This document shows positions 9,422 through 20,003 of a DNA stretch of 64,000 nt, in pieces. How positions within the stretch are numbered: position 1 is the first letter of the stretch; each line of letters starts with the position of its first letter. Location: positions 310,001 through 374,000 of the forward strand of contig JAHEWK010000025.1 of assembly GCA_020740775.1 (NCBI GenBank), written 5' to 3'. The position numbers were made by a program, and so were the translations under genes. The stretch comes from Ilyonectria destructans. Its lineage: Eukaryota > Ascomycota > Sordariomycetes > Hypocreales > Nectriaceae. The notes under the pieces were generated by a model. It made no database searches. It saw nothing but the letters and a program-made list of their open reading frames with translations, and was not told the origin of the DNA.

Positions 9422-12231
9422 CTAATTCCTGGCCTTCCTGTCGTTTCTAATGGATTTGAATACTTTGTCAAGCGAATTAGAATCCCGTTCCACATCCATT
9501 TGCTTCGCTACTACGTCCTCCGCGATATGCTGTGCTGCAGCCCGCCGAGCAACCTCGTCAATAATCATCTTTCTAGTAGAGAAATACTGCTTTTCAGAGG
9601 ATGGTCGCCAGCGGGTTCCCCAGTCACGTTCAAGGCTGTCCACAGAGGGCATTCCGCCTAGGCCGTGGCGCCACAAACGTAGCAGATCCTGAACCGTCTT
9701 AACAGCTCGCGGGAGCTTATAGCTCGGGGGCTGAGATCTTTCCGCAACTGACTGACTGGCTTCCCCATTTCCCTGACCCTGCTTTGGCGCAGGCGCAGTT
9801 TGTGTGGGAGGAGTAGTATGAACGGGTCGGGCCAAGGGCGTGGGAGTAGTTTCCCGGGATACACGGCGCCTCTGCTGACGCGGTTCATGGCCGGCGTGCA
9901 CCTCCCATTGCAAGGTAGCCTTAGACCTTCCAGGGGTCCACGTGACTGTAAAGGAACCGCCAGTCAGGTCGTCCATCTTGGTGGCTAGGATCTGACTAGC
10001 CGCCATCAGCTCAGTGTACCTCTGTTGAGCTAGTTGCTCAGCCGCCAATTGCTGGGCGGCTACGGTTCGAAGTTGAGCTGCGACTACCGGGACTGCTTTC
10101 TGAATGGCCGTGACGTGTGATACCTCCTGCGCACGTTTGCAAGCGTACTTGATTTGGACCGCGAACGCTGCGAATTCCGAGCAGCGAAAGACTGGCTCTT
10201 CGAAGATGGGGTGGAAAGGGTAGTGCTCGCGTAGGAAAACCGCGTCCTGCAGGAGCACTTCTCGTAGCCACTCCAGTAGTTCCAGAAAAGCACCGGCAGC
10301 CATATTGGGTTCAACGCCGAGCTTTACGGCTTCCTTCGAACCAGGGTCATCGTGTGCTGCCTTCCACTTATCTAGTTCAGGCCAGACCTGAGCTAATAGG
10401 GAGGCAGGCGGTCGCACAGTAGCACGTGGCACAAAGTAGGTTCCTGACCACTCTGGGTCAAAGTCGGCCACTGCCCGCATAAACTCGAACGGTAGGGAGG
10501 TAAGGTAACAGCCAGTCATCTGATCCCCGTTATTCCACCTGCCCGCCCGGCGAATCTGTGAGCAGTTAGTTAGAGTAGGTGTAAAAGTAGATAGGATCGT
10601 GTAATAGGCAGGGGGCTGTGTAAGCGTGGCCACTTTACTATGGCTGAATATGCAATTTTGGCTGACTTTAGCCGAATTTGCGATTCCTCCATACAAATTT
10701 CCACAGTTCAGATATACCCAGTGCTATACTGACATCCGCTATACCTAGTTGCACTACGTACCTGACCTTCGGCCACGCCTGCAATATCTGCATTCTGCGT
10801 GCCGGCTACCCGAGGCGCGTGGCTGACTTTGCTGACCTTGATACCTGCCTTCTCATAGAAGCGGGAGGTCCAGTCACGAGCTGTCTGATACGAGAGGGGA
10901 GCTATATAATAGTCAGGAAGTGTTGGGGACGGAGGGCGAAGTTACGCGGTGGCACAACACAACACTAACCTTTTGGCTCCTTCGCTGACCGCCGCAGGAC
11001 CTTTATCCCGTACCAGTCTTCGCTTTTTCCAAAGACTGGAAATTTCTCAGCCTTTTCCGCCTGCCAACGCCAGAAGAAAAAGAATGCTAAGGCGCCGATA
11101 AGACAGGATCTCGGATCTCGGTGGCGGAGGGCAGCGCCGTATTCCATCCGCCCGTGTTGGTTCGTCTTCCCGCCGTTCATCACAACGATCAGCGCCTTCG
11201 TAGTAAATCCTTCAGTTTTGAGACCTTCGTTTGGAAGGCCGAGGCAAAAGCAGTCCGCCAGTTCCATCGGGAGCCGGTTACTCGACCGTAGCAACATGTG
11301 ATTCCCGAACAGAAAGTCGACCTGGGTCCGTAAGGCGCTGCCGATAGGTATCCGATCTTGTTCAGCCCAGGCTACGGCGGTGTGGTCTGGTATCTGCGCC
11401 GGCGAGTATACATCTCTTAAGGTCCCCACGCCTCTATCGGTATACTCTTTTCGCTTCTTAGACCACGTAGTGGCTAGGATACTGCGCTTGAGAGCTTTCA
11501 ACGCCACGCCTTGTGGCCGCGGCGCAGGGTTGATCCCCCTAGTTTTCTGCTCATCGTAGAGCTTTTGGATCGCTGAGACGTACCCACGTACAGAATTATA
11601 CTGCAGTTTAAGCTGGGACTCGAATATTTCGAAGTCAGAGTCAGAGCTACTGCTACTACTATCATCCTTACCACCAACATAGATGGTGTCCCCTAAAATG
11701 GATGTGAATGAGCTGGGGTCCCGGGGGCCAGACTGCTCCACGGCAGTAACTGCTTAGCTTACCTGGGGCATGTTTCCGTCGTTTCGCAGCCTTTTTCGCT
11801 TCCCGTTCCTCGAGGTGATGTTTCCTTTCATGGGCAACCCTCTTTCCCTTCCTTGGAGCCCGGGATACTACAGTCTCTTTCATAAAGAGCAGTAGTTTGC
11901 CTTCATCGACGAGATCTCCGGGCAGCTGTTGACCAGATGGAATCGGGTTCTGTGGAGGCCATCCTGCAGGTATAGCAGGCCAGTTTTGCTCACACCAGTC
12001 CTGCTTATCGTTACTAGGAAAATCCAATGTGAAATAGAGCCTCCTCTGTGTATATAGGTGTTGCAGATGCATCTGCATCTGTCTGCATGTACTAACCTGC
12101 CATTCCTTCTGCTTAGGCTTGTAATTCCTCAACGTGTTCGGCGGCGTGGTACTTTCTAGATCCAGTAGGTAGTGCTCGATAGCCGCCCTAACCCTGGGAT
12201 CCTTAATTGCGTTCGAATCCGTAGATTCCAT
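9422..12231 (-). CDS. Crypton tyrosine recombinase with GCR1_C tail (copy A)
   Basis: Multi-exon transposase of a Crypton, a DNA element that moves by tyrosine-recombinase strand exchange. Start MESTDSNAIKD at 12231. The first exon ends near EWQ with a GT. Later exons cover 12050-11770, 11700-10970 and about 10930-10770, and the last begins at IRRAGRWNNG near 10555. Catalytic-type residues seen: Arg in HMLLRSSNRLP, the HxxR box SHAPRVAGTQNAD near 10820, and the nucleophile region GCYLTSLPFEF near 10500. The last exon carries a GCR1_C DNA-binding domain (TVQDLLRLWRHGLGG) before the stop at 9422. No stop or frameshift was found once introns are allowed, so it may be functional. It is head to head with copy B. 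Confidence 0.78.
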
Positions 12232-12379
12232 TGCGTTGTGGTGGCGGGTTATGGTTGGTCGGTGATGGGGATAATTGATGCTCCTGCCAAAATGATGGTG
12301 ATCTGTCCAAAAATGAAGGCCCTGCACCGCCTTTGGTGGCCACGGACCCTCAATTTCGGCCTGAAACGCCGGTCATCCG

Positions 12380-12434
12380 AGCGAATCCCTATTGAATTCT
12401 GAAGGACCGGGCCTTCAGATTTGAACAGGGATTC
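12380..12434. repeat. Imperfect inverted repeat at the junction of the two Cryptons
   Basis: Two arms of about 24 nt (cgaatccctattgaa... and its near complement) with a short centre (accggg) meet in the divergent interval. It ends where copy B's homology begins, so it may be the junction of two head-to-head elements. Confidence 0.6.
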
Positions 12435-14526
12435 GTATGGGGACCGTGCGGTCATTCGGCGACCGGACGACCGTCGTCGGGCGCGAAGACCTGTGACACC
12501 AGAAGATGAAGAGGAGCCATTCAAATCCGCACTCACGCTCAAATTCAACACCGTGAGGACCTACGGCAACGCCATTACGAGACTCTGGGCAGAGCAACGA
12601 ACGAGGAGAATAAATGGCCAGATGTTAAATCCATCGCCACATCCACGTGGCTTTGCAAACAAGGCTATTTATCGCTATCTTCTGCGACAGACTCACGAGA
12701 AAGGACGTGAAGAGTGGGCAGACCGTATGGTAGGCACCATTAAAGATGCCTACTCGCCTGCCAAAATACCAGAGCATACTCGTTGTGCCTGGGGATTGAA
12801 AGAGAAGGCGTGTGGACTGCGTACTTCCGTGGATTTTCTCTTCGGCAACCACATGTTGTTGCGATCAAGCAACCGGAGGCCTATTGAGTTGGCCGACTGC
12901 TTCTGTCTTGAGTGTCCTAACGAGGGCGTCCAGGTTCACAACAACCCAACCTACGCCTTTGTTGTGGTTATGAATCAAGGCAAAACTAACCAGAACGGCC
13001 GAATCGAGTATGGGGCTTGCTTGAGACATCGTGACCCTTATGCTTGTTTGGTTGGCCAACTCCTTTTCTGGCTGTTTTTTTCGTTGGCAGGTTGAAAGAG
13101 AGCCATTTCCAGACTTCTCGCGTCCCGAGAAATGGTATAATATTAAGATATTACGACAACAGAAAGACAGACCAACGGGTAAGTTAGATTGTCTTCTTAT
13201 TTGCGAGTCTTTGTAGCTTATAATTATATAGCAGAACTCTCATATCAAACAAGCCACGCGTGGACTCGTCGTCTATATAGCCATGTCGGCATTAAGACCT
13301 CTAAGGCTAGTCATGCACCTCGTGTTGCTGCTACGCAAAATGCCGATATGGCTGGCGTTCCTGAGGCACAAGTAGGTAACCTCCCTCTGACTCTGGTAAC
13401 ACTATTAACTTATTATTAGATTAGACGTGCTGGCAGATGGAATATGGGAGACTCAATGATAGGCTGTTATCTCACATCGCTACCCTACGCGTTCATGAGA
13501 GCCTCTGCCGACTTCTCGCCAGAATGGGCTGGCAGTTACTTCATTCCACGTTCCACAGTCTTGCCCTCGGCTTGGCTACGTTCTCAAATTTGGCCTCAGG
13601 CTGACTTTTGGTTCCAAGCCTTCAAAGACTCTAGTCACGAGATGGCTGAAGTCTTTGAGAATAAAGCTGCAGGTGCTTTTATTGAGCTATTAGGATGGTT
13701 ACGAGTAGTCTTGTTGCAAGATGCTCCTTTTCTCGCACGCGATTTCCCTAACCATCCTATATTCAAAGATCCCATCTTCAAGACTAATGAGTACAAAGAC
13801 TTTGCTGCAAGCGTCTTACGTGCCTCTGAGGAGTCTTGTGAGGATAGCCAGGCCAAGTTAATCCAGAAGGCAATACCTGCAATTGCAGAGAAAGTCCGTG
13901 GAGTTGAGGCTGGAATCTATAGTCTAAAGAAGACTGTAGAGACGGAGGTTTTATCTCTTAAAGCAGAAGTCACGAGGCTGAAAGATGAGATCCAAGAACG
14001 CAACAAGGCTGAGATCACTATAGTCACAACTATCAGCCCTTTCGGCAGAACACATCGTCAGACTGTTCGATACGAACAACAAGAAGGTAATCCAACGTCC
14101 TCACAACGAAGGGAGTCTTCATCCCCAGAGACCAGAGCCCCGGCAACTACCAGAGCCCCAACGGCCATCACGACAACAACAGAGTTACCTCCACAGATCG
14201 GATTCCCACGTACTATTCGTACAGTCAGAGATCTCGTGAGGCTCTGGAGACATGGTCTGGCAGGCTATATGGACTCGGTTGACGCGTTAGAGAAGCGATG
14301 GGGCTCACAGTGGCGGCTACGTAGTGAGAGGCAACTCTTTTCTACTCGCAAACGGATCGTCGATGAGGTGGTCTCTCGGTCACAGGCAAACGGCTGGTCA
14401 GAAGATGAGTCGGTGAGACAGCTGGACGAGGAGAGAGGGCAACGCTCATTTGTCACGAGCCCTGATTCTGTGAGGCGTCTCATTGGATGTGTGTATATTC
14501 TTGATTGCGTCAGGTCCCCGCTCTGA
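12421..14526 (+). pseudogene. Crypton tyrosine recombinase (copy B), truncated and frameshifted
   Basis: Divergent relative of copy A on the opposite strand. The first exons (core-binding region) are missing: homology starts near SALTLKFNTVRTYGNAIT. It keeps HMLLRSSNRRP, LRHRDPYACLVGQ, then breaks in a run of seven T near 13074-13080; removing one T would give FFRWQVEREP as in the family. Later exons keep SHAPRVAATQNADM (about 13310-13350), IRRAGRWNMG, GCYLTSLPYAF and the GCR1_C block TVRDLVRLWRHGLAG. The C-terminus departs from copy A after LDEERGQ and runs into a sequence repeated in inverted form at 15110-15180. Introns of about 50-65 nt are visible (for example from 13172, and from about 13371 to 13420). 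Confidence 0.75.
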
Positions 14527-15180
14527 GTCCCTGTACATCCTTTATGCTGAAGTAGCTAGAAGGGTATTGCTATAGCAGTCACACGCCATGTACACGCCCA
14601 GCTACCCAAATACACATCGTGACAGATGCCTCCCGGTCCCCTCTTTTCTCGAGAGGGGTTTTCTAGTCATCTGACTAAGGCTAGGATATCGGTGTATCAG
14701 AGGTTTATGCAAATTCGGGTCTTATGCCGCCACATGAGGGGTCAATCCAACAGTTGCTTAAAAAGCCAATCTAATGATGTCACGATGTGTATTTGGGTAG
14801 CTGGGCGTGTATATGGCGTGTGACTGCTATAGCTATATCCTTCTAGCTGGTTTCAGTATAAGGATGTGTTGGATTGAGACCTTATGTGGCGGCATAATAT
14901 GCATCTCTATGCTATGTGGAAGCAACTAGAAGCGGCTTGATAAGCCGGTGGCAATAGGGGGCAACTTTCATCTTTGGTGGCGATATTCCTATCCCTTTGA
15001 GTATAAAATAGGGCCTCTATAACCCTCAATTAATGGAGGGACGACCTTCTCAATTTACATCATTTTGATGAATAACTCTGGCTATTGCATATAGCAAATT
15101 GTGTATCCAACAGGATGTACAGGGACTCAGAGCGGGGATCATATGCAACTCAGAATATACACACATCCAATGAGACGCCT
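14474..15180. repeat. Nested inverted-repeat structure (MITE-like)
   Basis: Three inverted pairs are nested or interleaved. Outer arms are 14474-14542 and 15110-15180, about 70 bp. Middle arms are 14553-14623 and 14780-14852, about 70 bp, ending near agctagaagg. A third pair is 14720-14750 against 14868-14896, around ttatgccgccacat. No open frame crosses it. The middle pair looks like the terminal inverted repeats of a roughly 300-bp non-autonomous element; the outer pair contains the 3' end of Crypton copy B. Confidence 0.7.
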
Positions 15181-17523
15181 CCATCCTTGATCAATACAAT
15201 CATCATCTTTGGGCTCCACCCTCTCTTGATCCCTATCAGCCTGATCGAATTGACCGTATCGGATCCATCAGGATCCAACAGCAACTTAAAGAGCGTACAG
15301 GCCAAAATAAATAGCTCCTGGATCAGATCACCCGAGCCTCTATGGCCTAGGTTACCCCTGAGCAATCTAAGTCAGATTTAGCCATCTAATCGTGTCCAAA
15401 CTGATGCCATCTTGTTCGCCTCATTCTGGCGAGTAAAATGATGGTATCGTTGTGTTCGTAATGTTAAAAATTTAAGCCCACGATGAGCCTGTATTGATAG
15501 CGTTCCCAGAGGCTGTTACAGTAACGAGAAGAATTGGAAATAGTCGACTGTTTTAGTGGAGTTTTAGTGGAGATGTGGCGGCAGTGCGCTGAACGACACT
15601 GGAGACCGCCCAAAAATCCGACCCAATTCACGTTTCCGGACACAACTTCACAGCCACGCAGGCCATCGATACGCAAGATAGATCAAATTAATCGCCAGAA
15701 GCAGGTCTTCACGTAGGTACAATTTTTATCGCACCGCGACGCGCAGCTGTCGAGCGCCGGCGTCGCGTTGCTGATATCACCAGGAAATCCGGGATATTAC
15801 GGGCTGGGCTGTCATCTGCGGGGTCATCCGCCGATCACGCACCCAAAAGCCCCTGCGATATCCGCCTGATATCGATATCGTATCGTATCGTATCGACCGT
15901 ATCGATGACCACCCTGGCTGCCCGACATGTTGAATGGCTCTAGCTTCATCAAGATTCTTAATTCTTCGCCTGTTTGCCCTCGGCGCTCTCAGAGGGGGGT
16001 TTTTACGACCATCATCCGACCGTAGGCTATTTTACGTCCTTGATTCGGACAGACCATTCTTTGCTTGGTACGCCAATAGACCGCTCCACCCATTGCCATT
16101 CTATAGAGCGCTGAGCGATGGAAGACGCAAAGTCTGGGAGTTAAAGCAGCGAAACAAGGAGTCTTCCTTCTGAGCAAGTTGCATTAAGAGTAGAACAATC
16201 TTTCTTTACTGTGTTTAGGTGCGCGAATATAATTGAACACAGGTTTAACCCCACGCTGGAACATTCCATAAACTAGCACTCGTGATCAATTCCTCGGTGC
16301 TTGAGGGGATCATGTCTGTCAACGGACAAGAGTAACGTGCTGGGCAAGAGTTGCAAAGTGGACAAGCCGTGAAAAAAATATGCGGAAAAGTTAATACAGA
16401 AGAATCCGCCGATAATGTTCCCATGAGAGTCTCCAGAGGACATTTTATGTAGGGTAGGGGTTTCGCCAGTCAGTTGGTCGTTCTACCAACAAGTCTTCGA
16501 ACATTCGTAAGCGTTTACAGAGCAGAGATAGCGGCGGACCCGCGCAAGCTGCACATTAGTCGCATGCACTTGAAGTCACAATGCCAAGGCGAAGCAATTC
16601 CGTGTTTGACACTTGAGCCCGGCATGTTTTCGTCAACACTTCTTTTAGTGTTCCGTCTCATTACCTGGCCAGCAGTGTGTTGAGCGTTAGGTTGTAGGGT
16701 CGTGGTGTCGCAGCCACGTATAATTAAACTGTGGGTTAGACCTGCTGCAAGTCAAGGCTCATTTACATACACTTGGAGTAGTGGAGGATGACCTTCACGG
16801 CGACCAGCTGCTGAGTAGTGATGCTCCAGAGCTGTGATAGCTTCTGGGCCGAGGCAGATTGGTCAAGTCCTTGGATTTGTGGCACAGCTTGCATGCTTAC
16901 ATTGCTTCAGTCTCGATGAAGAAGTGAGACGTGCAGAAATTCCATTCAATAGGTAACGAGGAGGGCCTCAATGGCATGGGGTTGATGACGCGTGCATGTA
17001 AGGCACCCAATGAAGATCAAGAAAAGTTTCCTGCAACACGTTTCGCATGTGATCGGATGACTTGAAAATTCGATGCCTAATTTATCAGTGATGGTACGGT
17101 ATCATGGATGCCCGATTAATAGTCCCCGACGATCACTTTGTCAGACATCTGCCGCGGAGTAGACAAGAGCTTCATAGCACGCCACTCATAGACACTTATG
17201 CATTTCTTCAAATTTGTGTACTAAGTCAAAACGCGACATCAAGAGCGCTGTGTAAGATGTCCGTTGCTTTGGGCAGCAAGTGAGGGGAAGCCTAGATGCG
17301 GAGGTGGCGTCGTTGCGCGATTTTAGAAAACAGGCTGTCCATTTGCATGTCGAAGCTGACGTGTGGGTATCGTCAGATCCCTTTTCAGCCTCTGCATTTG
17401 CACTATTGACCCTCATCTTCTCTCCAACAAGCATCTTCTCCAGTCCTTCCCCAGCTCATATCTAACCATGTTTCCCATAGCCGTCTCCTCGAATATGAGA
17501 CTCGCCCATCTCATACTCCCGCC
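15181..17523. other. Long intergenic stretch, no gene seen
   Basis: Only short frames without protein character. A run of 5-bp gtatc units with nearby atatcgatat palindromes lies at about 15865-15906. Nothing else recognised. Confidence 0.45.
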
Positions 17524-20003
17524 ATGGAGATTCTCGGCGCTGCTGCAACCCTGATCACGCTCGTTGGGGCGGCCTTGGCGTCGACGCAGGCCCTCCATCA
17601 AGTACTGTCAGCAATCAAAAATGGCTCTCAAGCCGTACGGTCGCTCAGCGACGAAGTTGAGCAGTTGCAACATCTCCTAGAGCGGCTTTCCCAGTTACCG
17701 ATACAGGATGCATCAGAAATGGCGGGGATGGCTGATCAAGCTTGCTTGTGTGCTGCTGATGTTGCCGCATTCAAATCGAGACTCGAACTGCTGACGCTCT
17801 CTAGAGCTGACAGCCGCAGCAGCCGGCTCTGGGGAAGGGTCAAGGCATCGGTCAACGAGAAAGATCTGAGGCAAATGCAAACTGTCATCGGCATGCACGT
17901 GTCGATGCTTAACTTGCGACTGAATCTGCTACAAGCAAAGATGACGGTCAATATGACGCAGTCGCCTCAAATGTACCGCCTTGTTCAGCAGTTCGACAAC
18001 GCCACCGACATAGACGAGGCCTCCAAATCCTCGACAGGTCCCCGAACAACCACCAAAACAGCCGCGGTTGACGATTATACATCACAGTCGACGACACTTG
18101 CCACGACGGAACTCAAGGCGGTTTTTAGCAGATTGATCCGATCAGTTGGGCACAAGGAACGCGCTGTCGACTCCGAGGATGGGCTGCAAATCACCCAACA
18201 CTTGGAAACTCTTCTGGCATCTGCGCAACGGCACGAAGGCGAAACAAGGGAGGGTAGGACGAAATGTGATTACGATATTACGGAGGGGTGTGTCTTAGAG
18301 GAGTTGAAGCTCGTTGCCAACATGCTCTCTTTTGCTCCATCGGTGTACGTCAACAAATCCGGTGAGACCACCCATGCTTCTAACGGTATCACGGTAGACA
18401 CACTCACCAGTTCCAGGCCCTCCAGAAGCTCTCGATACTATGTCGCGGAGCCATATTGTTGAGCAGCATCGCAAGCGCAAAACTATTGAACTTGACGCAG
18501 TCTACGTGACTGTTTCTAGCAAGAAACGCCAAATGAGGTATTCACAACATCAACCTCGGATCGAGGCGAGCATCATCGATGACCGAACGACGAACGAACG
18601 AACGACGAATGAAACAACGAGTAGGAACACAAAACACACAGTCAGGGAGTTCTCGGCGGCGCTTCTGTTCAAGATGGCCAAGTCACGTCACGCTGTCGAG
18701 GTTTCTGTGTATCAAAGCCTGTTGCCTTCCGACAGCTTTGTGTGCATGGCACCGCGAGTTTCCGTCATCAACATCCGACCGAGAAACTCTCCAGTGTTCC
18801 AACTCGCTGCCCATGGCAACAAAATGGAATTGATGGCTCTGGTTTCTCAAGGTGGAGCAAGCTTGCGTGACCATGATACGCGGGGGTGGTCGTTGCTCCA
18901 TGTGAGTTGAAAAGTACACGGCTCGTTTGGGAAGCACATTTGCTCACTCTGTGGTTAATAGTATGCACTGCCCCATCCCGGATTGTGCCAGTTCTTGATA
19001 CAGAGAGGACTAGACGTGGACGAAATGGTCCCGCTTGATGAGGCGGCTACAGCGGACAGCTCAGCGTTGGTCACATGTCTCCCTGCGTAGGGCATTTCTA
19101 ACTCAGCATTGTGATAGGACGCCATTACATATGACTTACCTGCAGGAATTCCATGGGACTGCCGAGGTCCTTCTCAGGGGAGGCGGAGATCCGACCGTTG
19201 AAGTGCCTCTTCGCCACAGCGTTCTGCATCTTGCGTCTGGTGGCCAGACGTCCTCTGTACGTTACGTCAACGAAACTTTGCGTGGATGCACTCACTCTAA
19301 CCCCTTACTCTACAAAAAGGGCGATGCAATTCTGAGACACATCTTCAACATCGGCGCCTATTACGGAGTTGCAACAATACGAGCCTCCGGGGCAGCGAGC
19401 AGGCCGTTGGGCGGTTGGAGCGCGCTGCTCAGTGCCTGTTACGTCGGCGACAACTATCTCGACGAAAGCGACTCCGAACGACGATCAAATATTCGCAAGA
19501 TCTCTTTTTTGCTCGATCAAGGATGCAGCGTGTACGATACAGCCGATGATGGATCAAATTGCTTGCATGTCTTCTTCTCGTCTAGGCCATCCCTAGCTCT
19601 GGGGTATAGCTGGAAAGACGCGCTCGTGTACCTGATAAGTAACGGAGCTGACGTCCATGGCAGAGATTACCAGGGATGGTCCGTTACTAACCTCGCATAT
19701 GGGGAAGCATTCGATGAGCGATGTGCGCAAGAGTCCGGCTCGTACTTTGGCGATCTCTGGGACGCCGTGCTCGATTGCTGCGACCGCGACATCCTAGAGT
19801 TCCGAACGAGCCATCCCAGACAAGCGATATATAGTGGAGAATACAAACGAGCAGACTTTGAGAAGCTTTGGGAGGGACGAGAGGAGCGATGCCCGTATTG
19901 GGACGATAACCCGTGGCCCAAAGTTGACGCCACAAGAGAACGAAACACGCTGCATGAGGGCCGTGAGAAGAGATGCCGTCTCCCGTGGTTGCATGCCATG
20001 TGA
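17524..20003 (+). CDS. STAND N-domain (PigL_N-like) and ankyrin-repeat protein
   Basis: Start MEILGAAATLITLVGAALAS is the hydrophobic opening typical of the fungal N-terminal domain found on STAND/NLR-like and ankyrin proteins, followed by a helical SLSDEVEQLQHLLERL segment. Exon 1 joins exon 2 through a 49-nt intron at 18362-18410 with branch-like ctaac; exon 2 runs to LLH at about 18900. A second intron ends near 18961, and a very short third one (about 31 nt) near 19086 would be needed to keep frame. The C-terminal half has ankyrin-like repeats (TPLHMTYLQEFHGTAEVLLRG, SVLHLASGG, YLISNGADVHGRDYQGWS). No NACHT or NB-ARC is present between the domains. Such proteins may act in non-self sensing; this one is unassigned. 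The short third intron may instead be a small frameshift. Confidence 0.65.

Noticed and set aside
18579..18968. Alternative ORFs inside the ankyrin gene
   Set aside because: Out-of-frame shadows; the in-frame exon joins cleanly across a 49-nt intron.
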